37,279 bases of DNA from Candidatus Acidiferrales bacterium (GTDB lineage: Bacteria; Acidobacteriota; Terriglobia; Acidiferrales; DATBWB01), in NCBI GenBank assembly GCA_036514995.1, contig DATBWB010000002.1, forward strand, positions 1 through 37,279, read 5' to 3'. Of the stretch, positions 26,013 through 34,159 are shown piece by piece. Numbering within the stretch: position 1 is the first letter of the stretch; each line of letters starts with the position of its first letter. The notes below the pieces were generated by a model, which searched no databases, was not told the DNA's origin, and saw only the letters and a program-made list of their open reading frames with translations. A program made the translations under genes and the position numbers.

Positions 26013-26036
26013 GCGGAAGCTTGCTTCCGCTGTTTT
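26013..26036 (+). terminator. hairpin with short T-tract between permease genes
   Basis: GCGGAAGC, TT, GCTTCCGC form a perfect 8-bp stem (26013-26030) followed by TGTTTT. It looks like a weak intrinsic terminator; an alternative reading is a repetitive palindrome, since GGAGGCTTACTTCCGC follows nearby. Confidence 0.45.
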
Positions 26037-26076
26037 GCGTGGAGGCTTACTTCCGCGCCGAATGTGGAGGTAGTGC

Positions 26077-27543
26077 ATGGCGAGTCAACTCTTCGCCACC
26101 AAACCGCTTGACCTCTTGCTCAAACAGGCCGCGGACACCGAACATGGTCTGAAGCGTGCTCTTCGCGCGGTTGACCTGGTCATGCTGGGCGTGGGGGCGA
26201 TCATCGGCGCAGGAATCTTTGTCCTGACCGGCCAGGCCGCCGCCCAGCACGCCGGGCCGGCCATTGTGCTCTCATTCGTCGCCGCGGGGATTGCCTGTGT
26301 TTTTGCCGGCCTGTGCTATGCCGAGATGGCAGCGATGATCCCGATTGCCGGCAGTGCCTACACCTATTCCTATGCCACGATGGGAGAGTTCCTCGCCTGG
26401 ATCATCGGTTGGGACCTGATCCTGGAATACTCGCTGGGCGCTGCCACCGTGGCGGTGGGCTGGTCGGGCTATGTGGTCAGCTTGTTGAAAGACATCGGGC
26501 TTGTCATCCCGCCGCAATTTACCGCAGGCCCATTTTTGCAGGTAACTCTGGCGGACGGTTCGCAGGCCTCGGGTATCATCAACCTGCCTGCCATCTTCAT
26601 CATCGGTCTCGTCACTTCTCTGCTCGTGATCGGCATCCGTGAATCGGCCAATGTGAACACAACCATTGTGTTCGTCAAAGTGGGTGTGGTGATCCTGTTC
26701 ATCTTGGTAGGAATCCGCTACATCAACCGCGCCAACTGGACGCCCTTCATACCCCCCAACACCGGAGTTTTTGAACAATTCGGGTGGACGGGCATCCTGA
26801 CCGGGGCGGGAGTGATTTTCTTCGCTTACATCGGCTTCGACGCCGTTTCCACGGCCGCCCAGGAGGCCAGGAACCCGCAAAAGGATATGCCCATCGGCAT
26901 CCTGACAAGTCTGGTGATTTGCACCATTCTGTACATCGCCGTCTCGGTCGTGCTCACCGGGATTGTCCCTTACAAAGAGTTGAATGTACCGGATCCGATG
27001 GCAGTCGGAATCAACGCCACCGGGTTGTACTGGATGCGTTTCGTGGTCAAGATCGGCGCCATCGCCGGTCTGAGTTCGGTTATCCTGGTTATGCTGTTGG
27101 GACAGCCGCGCATTTTCTGGACCATGGCCGGGGATGGCCTGCTACCGCGGGCCTTCAGCAAGGTTCATCCCAGGTTCCGCACCCCATATGTCACTACCAT
27201 CCTGACCGGAATCGCCGTCGCCATTGCTGCAGGACTTTTCCCCATTGGCGTCCTCGGCCACCTCGTGAGCATCGGCACCCTCTTTGCTTTCATCCTGGTT
27301 TGCGCTGGCGTGGGGGTCCTGCGTTATACCAAGCCACAAATTGCGCGACCCTTCCGTGCCCCGTGGATTTGGTTTGTGGCGCCGGCAGGGATGATTACCT
27401 GCTTCTACCTGATGTACGGCCTGCCCAAGGAGACTTGGGAGCGCCTGTTCATCTGGATGGCGATCGGCCTGGTGATCTATCTCGCCTACGGCCGTAACCA
27501 CAGCATGCTTCGGCGGAAGGCAACCCCACCCAAAGCACCGTAG
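26077..27543 (+). CDS. cationic amino acid transporter-type APC permease
   Basis: This 488-residue APC transporter begins with LLKQAADTEHGLKRALRAVDLVMLG. It continues with GVGAIIGAGIFVLTG (about residues 37-51), CYAEMAAMIPIAGSAYTYSYATMGEFLAWIIGWDLILEY, and FFAYIGFDAVSTAAQEARNPQKDMPIGI, which is the pattern of the CAT/YfnA branch. Likely cargo is a neutral or cationic amino acid, by family only. GGAGG lies at 26065-26069. It differs strongly from the upstream permease, so the pair is not a recent tandem duplication. Confidence 0.92.
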   Translation: MASQLFATKPLDLLLKQAADTEHGLKRALRAVDLVMLGVGAIIGAGIFVLTGQAAAQHAGPAIVLSFVAAGIACVFAGLCYAEMAAMIPIAGSAYTYSYATMGEFLAWIIGWDLILEYSLGAATVAVGWSGYVVSLLKDIGLVIPPQFTAGPFLQVTLADGSQASGIINLPAIFIIGLVTSLLVIGIRESANVNTTIVFVKVGVVILFILVGIRYINRANWTPFIPPNTGVFEQFGWTGILTGAGVIFFAYIGFDAVSTAAQEARNPQKDMPIGILTSLVICTILYIAVSVVLTGIVPYKELNVPDPMAVGINATGLYWMRFVVKIGAIAGLSSVILVMLLGQPRIFWTMAGDGLLPRAFSKVHPRFRTPYVTTILTGIAVAIAAGLFPIGVLGHLVSIGTLFAFILVCAGVGVLRYTKPQIARPFRAPWIWFVAPAGMITCFYLMYGLPKETWERLFIWMAIGLVIYLAYGRNHSMLRRKATPPKAP

Positions 27544-27873
27544 GGATAGCAGCCAAAGAGTCTTTGGCGGGCAAGTTCCGGCTGGTGTCTTCCCCCAAAG
27601 TGTCAACTCCGTAGCGCCAGCGTCCCGCCGGCTTGATTCAGTGGCCGAGCGCGTATCAGACAGGCGACCGCTTCTCATCCTTCTCGGGAACAGCCTCTTC
27701 ACGCTGGATATGGGTTCGCGGCGCGGCTGGTGGCGATCTCCATCCTCGCTCGGTTGCAGTGCCGTGTTAAGGATAGGGTGGCGCTTCCCTCTTTGGGTCA
27801 CTTTCGATAGACTCTCTTGCGGAAGTGAAGCGGCAGCAGGCTCGTTGGTTCGGCAGCTTCCGCCGGCATCTCG
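27544..27873. other. 330-bp intergenic region
   Basis: The region has no supported gene. A 7-bp stem GCCAAAG/CTTTGGC (27552-27558 with 27562-27568) lies just after the permease stop and may help end transcription, though there is no T-tract. No convincing promoter for the downstream phosphatase gene was seen. Confidence 0.7.
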
Positions 27874-29916
27874 ATGTTCTCTCCAGCTATTCGCAACACC
27901 ATGCGCAAGATTTTGCCCAAGAGCCGGCTGGCGCGGCTGACAGCCGGTGCGGCCTTTGTTTACGTGATCCTTCGGCTGGCCGGGTGGATCAGCGGCCGTG
28001 CCGTCTCCGGCACGCGCTTCGTCGGCGTCGTGCTATTCCTCGCTGCCGTGCTCTTGACTTTCCGCCTGCTGGGGCGCCTGCGGCGGCTCATCCTTTGGCG
28101 GCTGCGCAATCGGCTGCTCGTCACCTACGTTTTCATTGCCGTGGTGCCGGTGGTGCTGATTGTCGCCATGGTCCTCTTGTCCGGATACCTGACGTTTGGT
28201 CAGCTCGGTGCCTATTTGCTCATCAGTGATTTGCAAACCAAAGCCGATGAGATTGACGCGGCTAACCGGGCGCTTCTGGGCGACCTGGCAGAGCATGTGC
28301 GCGCTGGCGAGCGGCTGAGTGAAGCCGTCCGGCATATCATGCCCCAGTGGTCTGGCGAACTGATTGCCGGGATGCCCGGGCTTGCCTCTCGAGCCGAGCT
28401 GGGTAAGGAAGCTTATGGGATGGAAGAGGCAGGGACGTTGCGGCCGGTTGCCCAACCCTTGCCCGAGTGGTCGCGAAGAGGATTCAGCGGGATCGTTCGG
28501 GACGGTGACGGACTTCGCTTTCATTCCGTGCGCGTGACAGCGCTCCCGCAGGGAAATCTTACCCTCAGCCTTGCCGCGCCCTTGAGCGACGAGGTTTTTT
28601 CGCACTTGCGCCACCGGGTCGGGCCGGCCGAGCTGCGCGCTACGACTGAGGTGCAACAAGTGACTCGGGGGCAAGTTTCTCTTACTTTCGGCAACCGACG
28701 ATTCAACTTGGCCGGCGTAGTGGCCCGCGCCAGGCTCGCCCTCGCTCCACCCGCCAACCGGCTGGATATGGTATTGCGCGGTTACTCCAAGTTCGATGTC
28801 CATGAATGGATCCCGGGGGAAGAAGCCAAAACCGTTCCCGTGTTTATTTATTTTACTTCCCGGCCATCGGTCCTGATGGCGCAACTGTTCAGCACACTGG
28901 GGGAGATCCGATCCGTTCCGCTTGTCATTTTGGTTGCCGCGGGGATCGTTTTTCTGGTTATGGAAATCCTCGCGCTCGTTGCCGGGGTGGTCCTTACACG
29001 CACCGTGACCAAAGCCGTAGCCGGCTTGTATGAGGGTACGCAACACGTGCAGGCGGGCGACCTTTCCTATCGCATCAGGACGACCGCCAAGGACCAGCTT
29101 GGCGTGCTGGGAGAGTCCTTCAACAGCATGACCGAATCAATTGCCAGGCTTATCGAAGAAGTTCGAGAGAAGCAGAAGCTTGAGGGCGAGGTCGAAATTG
29201 CCCGTCAGGTTCAGGCGCAACTCTTCCCGCGAGAAGTCCCGCAGGTGGGTTCGCTCGAGCTGGCCGGAGCGTGCCGGCCGGCAAGGCGGGTCAGCGGCGA
29301 TTACTACGACTATTTTCGGATTGGCGAACATCGCCTCGGCCTGGCCATTGGCGACATCAGCGGGAAGGGCATTTCAGCAGCACTCCTGATGGCCACCATT
29401 CAATCGGCCTTGCGGAGTTACCTGAGGGCGAATGGCGCAAGCGCTGGCAGTCCGGACACCTCCCGGCTGGCTGAACGGTTGAACCGTCAACTTTTTGAAA
29501 GCACATCACCGGAAACGTACGCCACCTTCTGTTGTGCCATCTTCGACAGTCCAACCGGCCTGCTCACCTACACCAATGCCGGTCACCTCCCGCCTCTCCA
29601 CTGCGCCGGCGGCAAGATCGAACGACTGGAAGCGGGCGGCACGGTGGTGGGGCTCTTTGAGCAAGCCAGTTATCAGCAAGGCACTGTGCCCATGAACCCC
29701 GGCTCGTTGCTGGTGGCCTATACCGACGGCATTACCGAGTGCGAGAATGCCTATGGCGAGGCTTTCGGCGAAGATCGGCTGGCGGCCATTGTTCACAAGC
29801 ACAGCGGCAAGTTTCCGGAAGCCCTGATCGCTGAAATTATGAGGCGGGTGGATGAATGGACCGCCGGCGCCGAGCAGGACGATGACATGACCCTGCTGGT
29901 TGCCAGGATGCATTAG
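27874..29916 (+). CDS. membrane-bound SpoIIE/PP2C-type serine phosphatase with HAMP domain
   Basis: The 680-residue protein has two or three N-terminal membrane helices (about 20-42, 45-66 and 80-108), an extracytoplasmic sensing region (about 110-340) and another helix (about 350-375). A HAMP linker (about 376-430, GTQHVQAGDLSYRI) and a SpoIIE-type PP2C domain (about 445-680) follow. The metal-binding acids Asp476 (SGDYYDYF), Asp494 (GDISGKG), Asp618 (YTDGITE) and Asp670/Asp671 (DDDMTLL) are all present, so it should be an active phosphatase. Such proteins often control partner-switching regulators; no anti-sigma or STAS gene is adjacent. The ATG at 27874 lacks a clear Shine-Dalgarno; ATG 27901 is an alternative. 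Confidence 0.9.
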   Translation: MFSPAIRNTMRKILPKSRLARLTAGAAFVYVILRLAGWISGRAVSGTRFVGVVLFLAAVLLTFRLLGRLRRLILWRLRNRLLVTYVFIAVVPVVLIVAMVLLSGYLTFGQLGAYLLISDLQTKADEIDAANRALLGDLAEHVRAGERLSEAVRHIMPQWSGELIAGMPGLASRAELGKEAYGMEEAGTLRPVAQPLPEWSRRGFSGIVRDGDGLRFHSVRVTALPQGNLTLSLAAPLSDEVFSHLRHRVGPAELRATTEVQQVTRGQVSLTFGNRRFNLAGVVARARLALAPPANRLDMVLRGYSKFDVHEWIPGEEAKTVPVFIYFTSRPSVLMAQLFSTLGEIRSVPLVILVAAGIVFLVMEILALVAGVVLTRTVTKAVAGLYEGTQHVQAGDLSYRIRTTAKDQLGVLGESFNSMTESIARLIEEVREKQKLEGEVEIARQVQAQLFPREVPQVGSLELAGACRPARRVSGDYYDYFRIGEHRLGLAIGDISGKGISAALLMATIQSALRSYLRANGASAGSPDTSRLAERLNRQLFESTSPETYATFCCAIFDSPTGLLTYTNAGHLPPLHCAGGKIERLEAGGTVVGLFEQASYQQGTVPMNPGSLLVAYTDGITECENAYGEAFGEDRLAAIVHKHSGKFPEALIAEIMRRVDEWTAGAEQDDDMTLLVARMH

Positions 29917-29931
29917 CCTGAGCGAGCTGCC

Positions 29932-30936
29932 TTGAAACTTTACTCCCGCATCAAAGTAGGCGTCGCAATAGTGGGAGCCATCCTGCTGGTGGGGACAGCG
30001 GGGTTTCACTGGATTGAGGGCTGGCCGTGGTTTGACGGACTTTACATGACGCTGACCACCCTGACCACCATCGGCTACCAGGAGCTTCACCCCCTATCTC
30101 CTGCCGGCAGGCTCTTCAACACCTTCCTTATCATTGTCGGTGTTTCCTCTTTGTTCTTCCTGATTGGAGCGTTTACCCAGGCGATGATAGAATTCGAGCT
30201 CGGCACATTTTTTGGAAGGCGTCGCTTGGAGCGGCAAATCAGCAAGCTCGAAGGCCATTACATCATTTGCGGCGCGGGCCGCGTCGGTCGGAGTGCGGCC
30301 AGGGAATTCCGCGCCCGGCCGGTGCCTTTTGTCATTATTGAGCGGGACGAGAACAGGGTGCGGTGGGCGGCTGCGGAGGAGATGCTCGTCCTGATCGGAG
30401 ATGCCACCCGCGATGAGATACTGCGGGCGGCGCGGATCGAAAAGGCCAAGGGTTTGATCGCCGCTGTGGCCACCGATGCTGAGAATCTCTACATTGTTCT
30501 TACGGCTAGGGGCCTGCATCCCACCTTGCCAATCATTGCCCGCGCCAGCGAAGAGGATGCTGCCGATAAATTGCGCAAGGCCGGCGCTACCGAAGTGGTC
30601 TCCCCCTACCACGTCATCGGCCGGCGCATCGCCATGAGCCTCTTGCGTCCCCATGTCCTTGATTTTATTGACGTGGCAACAACCCTCTTCGGCGCCGAAG
30701 ACCTCGATCTGCAAATCGAACAAGTCCTGGTCTCCGACCGCTCCTCGCTTTCTGGCAAAACCCTGGAGGACTCCGGTATTCGCCGCCATACCGGTGTGAT
30801 CATCCTGGCGCTCCCCAAGGTTGACGGGCAGATGCATTTCAACCCCTCGGCCGGTTCGCGCATCCAAGGCGGGGATCACCTCATTGCCATGGGGCAACCG
30901 AATGACCTGAAGCAATTGGAGGCCATGGCGAGATAG
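29932..30936 (+). CDS. two-helix potassium channel-like protein with TrkA-N domain
   Basis: The 334-residue protein has two membrane helices (about 8-25 and 64-86) flanking a pore loop, then a TrkA-N/RCK Rossmann domain with CGAGRVGR (113-120) and a TrkA-C-like end. The filter region is TTIGYQ at 45-50, where most potassium channels have TxGYG, so the last filter residue is Gln50 instead of Gly. The RCK domain binds a nucleotide or ion and gates the pore. The start is TTG 29932, 15 bases after the phosphatase stop; no better start is visible. Confidence 0.85.
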   Translation: MKLYSRIKVGVAIVGAILLVGTAGFHWIEGWPWFDGLYMTLTTLTTIGYQELHPLSPAGRLFNTFLIIVGVSSLFFLIGAFTQAMIEFELGTFFGRRRLERQISKLEGHYIICGAGRVGRSAAREFRARPVPFVIIERDENRVRWAAAEEMLVLIGDATRDEILRAARIEKAKGLIAAVATDAENLYIVLTARGLHPTLPIIARASEEDAADKLRKAGATEVVSPYHVIGRRIAMSLLRPHVLDFIDVATTLFGAEDLDLQIEQVLVSDRSSLSGKTLEDSGIRRHTGVIILALPKVDGQMHFNPSAGSRIQGGDHLIAMGQPNDLKQLEAMAR

Positions 30937-30947
30937 GACGGCGCTCG

Positions 30948-32537
30948 ATGAAAGTCCTCACGGCTGCGCAAATGCGAGAGGCGGACCGGATCTCTACCCA
31001 GCGGTACGGTCTCCCGAGCATCCTTCTCATGGAAAATGCCGGGGCGCGGGTGGTGGAATTCCTGGAGAAGGAATTTCCCGATCTCGCCAAGCGTCGCATT
31101 GCCGTTTTTTGCGGGAAGGGAAACAACGGCGGCGACGGGCTGGTGGTCGCGCGACAGTTGCGCATGCGCGGCATCTTGCCCAAGGTCGCTCTCCTTGGCG
31201 ATCCCAACGAGCTGAAGGGTGATGCCCGCCTTAACTTTGACATCCTTTCCAAAATCGGATTTCTTCCTTACGTGGTTCGTACCCTGGACGAGTGGATCGG
31301 TCTCAAGCCCGACTTGCTGGGAAGCTCGCTGATTATTGACGCCATTCTGGGCACGGGCCTCGCCGGACCAGCCGAAGGCCTCTATTTGGAAGTCATTCGC
31401 GACATCAACTTGAGCTTTACCGGGGCGGCGGTAGTGGCGGTGGATATACCCTCCGGTCTTGCTTCCGATTCGGGTGAAAGGCTGGGCGAGTCCATCCGGG
31501 CCGACTACACCGTCACCTTCACCGCTCCCAAGGTCGGCCAAATTTTTCCTCCGAACTGCGAGCAGGTCGGCAAGCTCGTCGTCGTTCCCATCGGCACGCC
31601 TCGGGAAGCGCTCGACCTGGACAAAAGCCTCTTTCTCCACCTGATTGATCCTCAGGAGCTGAAACGAATCTCGCTGCGTCGCCGGGCAGCCGCCCACAAG
31701 GGCGATTTCGGCCACGTCCTGTTGATTGCCGGTTCGCGGGGCAAAACGGGAGCGGCGGCCATGGCAGCCAAGGCGGCGCTGCGGGCGGGCTCGGGATTGG
31801 TCACCGTGGCCACGCCGGCCGGCATGCTTCCCAGCGTCGCCTCGATGCTGGGGGAAATGATGACGGAGCCTCTGCCGGACACGGAGTCGGGAACGATCAG
31901 CGCTCGGGCAGCCGAAGAAAACTGCTTGGCCAAAATTTTGGAGGGCAAGTCGGTGGTGGCGCTGGGGCCGGGTATCTCGACCCACCGGGAAACGGTCGCC
32001 TTTGTCCAGCGGGTTGTCGCGAGCGTCTCGCTGCCCTTGATCCTCGACGCCGATGGCCTGAACGCCTTTGCCGCATGCCCCGATCGTTTGGAGGATAGAA
32101 AGGCAGCGGCCCTCGTTTTGACCCCGCATCCGGGAGAAATGGGCCGGCTGGCCGGGGTGAGCGCAAGGGAAGTCCAGGGCCGGCGAATGGAAATTGCCCG
32201 CGACTTCGCCATCAGGCATAAGCTCTATGTCATTCTCAAGGGTTACCGCACCTTGGTGGCGACACCCGCCGGGCTGGTCTTTGTCAACCCCACGGGAAAT
32301 CCGGGGATGGCCACCGGCGGAGCGGGAGATGTGCTGACAGGATTGCTCGCTGGCCTCCTCGCCCAGTTTGGCATCGCGCGCTTGGAGGAGGTTCTCTGCC
32401 TGGGAGTCTATCTGCATGGGCTGGCTGGCGATATGGCGGCACGGGAGAGAGGCGAGGCATCCTTGATCGCCTCCGATATCACCGAATCCTTTCCCAGGGC
32501 GGTACGGGCGCTCGAGCAGGAGGAGAGTGGCGGCTAG
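30948..32537 (+). CDS. nnr: bifunctional NAD(P)HX epimerase/dehydratase
   Basis: This fused enzyme repairs hydrated NADH and NADPH. The N-terminal half is the epimerase (YjeF_N: MKVLTAAQMREADR, GKGNNGGDGLVVARQL near residues 57-72). The C-terminal half is the ADP/ATP-dependent dehydratase of the ribokinase-like fold (HKGDFGHVLLIAGSRGKTGA, TPHPGEMGRL, NPTGNPGMATGGAGDVLTG near 446-464). Both domains are intact in the 529 residues, as in the known fused NnrDE proteins. It follows the channel gene by 11 bases. The TAG stop lies in a stretch like a MITE end (CTAGCGCCGTTCCCACT, two differences from the element end). Confidence 0.95.
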   Translation: MKVLTAAQMREADRISTQRYGLPSILLMENAGARVVEFLEKEFPDLAKRRIAVFCGKGNNGGDGLVVARQLRMRGILPKVALLGDPNELKGDARLNFDILSKIGFLPYVVRTLDEWIGLKPDLLGSSLIIDAILGTGLAGPAEGLYLEVIRDINLSFTGAAVVAVDIPSGLASDSGERLGESIRADYTVTFTAPKVGQIFPPNCEQVGKLVVVPIGTPREALDLDKSLFLHLIDPQELKRISLRRRAAAHKGDFGHVLLIAGSRGKTGAAAMAAKAALRAGSGLVTVATPAGMLPSVASMLGEMMTEPLPDTESGTISARAAEENCLAKILEGKSVVALGPGISTHRETVAFVQRVVASVSLPLILDADGLNAFAACPDRLEDRKAAALVLTPHPGEMGRLAGVSAREVQGRRMEIARDFAIRHKLYVILKGYRTLVATPAGLVFVNPTGNPGMATGGAGDVLTGLLAGLLAQFGIARLEEVLCLGVYLHGLAGDMAARERGEASLIASDITESFPRAVRALEQEESGG

Positions 32538-32579
32538 CGCCGTTCCCACTCGACGCTGCTTGCCAACGCTGCCGGATCA

Positions 32580-32595
32580 CCCCGCCAAGGCGGGG
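32580..32595. repeat. 16-bp palindrome CCCCGCCAAGGCGGGG, copy 3
   Basis: It is the reverse complement of the copies at 23581-23596 and 24455-24470. It lies between the NAD(P)HX repair gene and tsaE. Confidence 0.78.
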
Positions 32596-32655
32596 GACAC
32601 ACCACCGGGCGAGATGATTCCTCCCGGCGATCCTGTGACAAGGCGGTGGAACGGC

Positions 32656-33078
32656 GTGAGGGAGGAGTTTGTTTCGCATTCGGCTGAGGAGACGATTGCT
32701 TTTGGCCGAAGCTTGGCGGGCAGGATCGAGAGTCCGCTCCTGATTCTTCTTGTTGGTGAACTGGGATCCGGAAAGACAACCCTGGCCAAAGGGATTGTCA
32801 GCGGCCTCGGCGGCGCCGCCGAATACGACGTGACCAGCCCCTCTTTTACCCTGGTGCGCGAGTACCGCGGCAGGATTCGCCTCTTCCACGTGGACCTCTA
32901 TCGCGTGGAAAGCAGGCATGATTTGGAGACGCTTGGACTCGAAGATCTTCTTGCCGAAGAGGCGGTCATCCTCGTCGAATGGGGGGAGAAGCTTCGACCG
33001 CCGGTGAACGTGCCGACCTGGAGGATCGACTTCGAGATTCTGGAGGACTTGAGTCGCCGTCTGCTTTTGGCGAACTGA
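32656..33078 (+). CDS. tsaE: tRNA threonylcarbamoyladenosine biosynthesis ATPase TsaE
   Basis: TsaE is the P-loop ATPase that cycles the TsaBDE complex making t6A in tRNAs. The 140 residues include FVSHSAEETIAFGR at the N-terminus, Walker A GELGSGKTT, TSPSFTLVREY, HVDLYRV and VEWGEKL, all family landmarks. GTG 32656 is chosen because GGTGGA lies 6 bases before it and the N-terminus then matches family length. ATG 32614 or a longer frame from 32527 would run through the palindromic repeat. TsaE often lies beside the NAD(P)HX repair gene, as here. Confidence 0.93.
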   Translation: MREEFVSHSAEETIAFGRSLAGRIESPLLILLVGELGSGKTTLAKGIVSGLGGAAEYDVTSPSFTLVREYRGRIRLFHVDLYRVESRHDLETLGLEDLLAEEAVILVEWGEKLRPPVNVPTWRIDFEILEDLSRRLLLAN

Positions 33079-33086
33079 CACCCTGG

Positions 33087-33186
33087 TGCCGTTCCAACTT
33101 GATGAGCCTATACATCTCGATCCTGTATGATCAATAAAGCATCCCGTGTGACTTGCGGAAAATGGCCCCAAATAGTTGGAACGGCA
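33087..33186. mobile_element. MITE-like element, copy 2 (100 bp)
   Basis: TGCCGTTCCAACT (33087-33099) and AGTTGGAACGGCA (33174-33186) are perfect 13-bp inverted ends. The 100 bases match 23603-23702 with four differences. It begins 8 bases after the tsaE stop and ends 26 bases before the next gene start. No coding potential. Confidence 0.82.
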
Positions 33187-33212
33187 ATAGTCGGGGAAGG
33201 GACGAGGGGAGA

Positions 33213-34028
33213 ATGGGAGAAAAAAGAAGTGAGAAGGAAGTTGCCTGGGCTCTCGTACTGGGCTCGTCGAGCGGCTTCGGCGAGGCTTGCAGTCTGGAGC
33301 TGGCTCGCTCGGGTATGAATATTTTCGGTGTCCATCTCGACCGGCGAGCGACCCTGCCCCACGTCGAAGACGTTGTGCGAGAGATTCAATCCACCGGCCG
33401 CCAGGCCGTCTTTTTCAATAACAACGCCGCTGATCCGGAACAGCGAAAAATCGTCCTGGATCAGATGGAGGAAACCTTCCGCCAGACCCGCCAACCGGCC
33501 ACCGTGCGCGTGCTCCTTCACTCCCTGGCCTTCGGAACTTTGAAGCCTTACCTGGCCGACCATTTCGACGACAGCCTGCAGCCATCGCAAGTGGAAATGA
33601 CCGTGGACGTGATGGCCCACAGCCTGGTTTACTGGGTACAGGATTTGGTGCGCCGAAAGTTGATGGGCGAGGGGGGACGTATTTTCGCCATGACCAGCTC
33701 GGGCGCCGCCAGGGTCTTCCCGACCTATGGCGCAGTATCGGCTGCCAAGGCCGCCCTGGAATCGCACATCCGCCAACTGGCGTTCGAGCTGGCACCCCTG
33801 GGAATCACCGCCAATGCCATTCGGGCGGGTGTGACTGACACCCCCGCCCTGCGCAGAATTCCCGGCTGCGACAAATTACTGGAGGGAGCGCTCCGTCGCA
33901 ATCCCAGCCGCAGGCTGACCACGCCCCGGGATGTGGCGGCGGCCATCACTGTACTTGCCCAACCCGGCGCCTACTGGATGACCGGGAATGTCATCGGAGT
34001 TGACGGCGGGGAGGATATCGTCGGCTGA
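33213..34028 (+). CDS. FabL-like enoyl-ACP reductase (SDR family)
   Basis: The 271-residue short-chain dehydrogenase has the nucleotide loop LGSSSGFGEA near residue 16. Its catalytic pair is spaced as Tyr172-x6-Lys179 (YGAVSAAK), the spacing of enoyl-ACP reductases rather than the YxxxK of FabG-type SDRs. The SSGAARVFPTY and GVTDTPALRRIPG segments resemble FabL of Bacillus more than FabI. If so, it reduces enoyl-ACP in the last step of fatty acid elongation, probably with NADPH. ATG 33213 has GAGGGGAGA just upstream; the earlier in-frame start at 33153 lies within the MITE-like repeat and was rejected. Confidence 0.82.
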   Translation: MGEKRSEKEVAWALVLGSSSGFGEACSLELARSGMNIFGVHLDRRATLPHVEDVVREIQSTGRQAVFFNNNAADPEQRKIVLDQMEETFRQTRQPATVRVLLHSLAFGTLKPYLADHFDDSLQPSQVEMTVDVMAHSLVYWVQDLVRRKLMGEGGRIFAMTSSGAARVFPTYGAVSAAKAALESHIRQLAFELAPLGITANAIRAGVTDTPALRRIPGCDKLLEGALRRNPSRRLTTPRDVAAAITVLAQPGAYWMTGNVIGVDGGEDIVG

Positions 34029-34096
34029 CACGAACCGGCTCATTTCCCGCCATTGGTTGACCCCTCCACATTACGACAACTCGCTCGGAGAAAACC

Positions 34097-34126
34097 TTGC
34101 CCGGCCAAAATTAGCTCTGCTATAGT
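34097..34126 (+). promoter_or_regulatory. candidate promoter of the coiled-coil cyclase-like gene
   Basis: TTGCCC (34097-34102) and TATAGT (34121-34126) are separated by 18 bases. The expected start of transcription is near 34133. This favours ATG 34160 with a short leader over the in-frame TTG at 34133. Confidence 0.5.
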
Positions 34127-34159
34127 GTTAAATTGGCTCGGCCCAGAGGCTCAAGAAAG

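Noticed and set aside
27641-27940. 99-residue open frame in the gap before the phosphatase gene
   Set aside because: No Shine-Dalgarno, no family features, and it overlaps the start of the phosphatase gene.
30876-32549. 557-residue open frame on the minus strand
   Set aside because: It is a shadow of the NAD(P)HX repair gene and has no domain.
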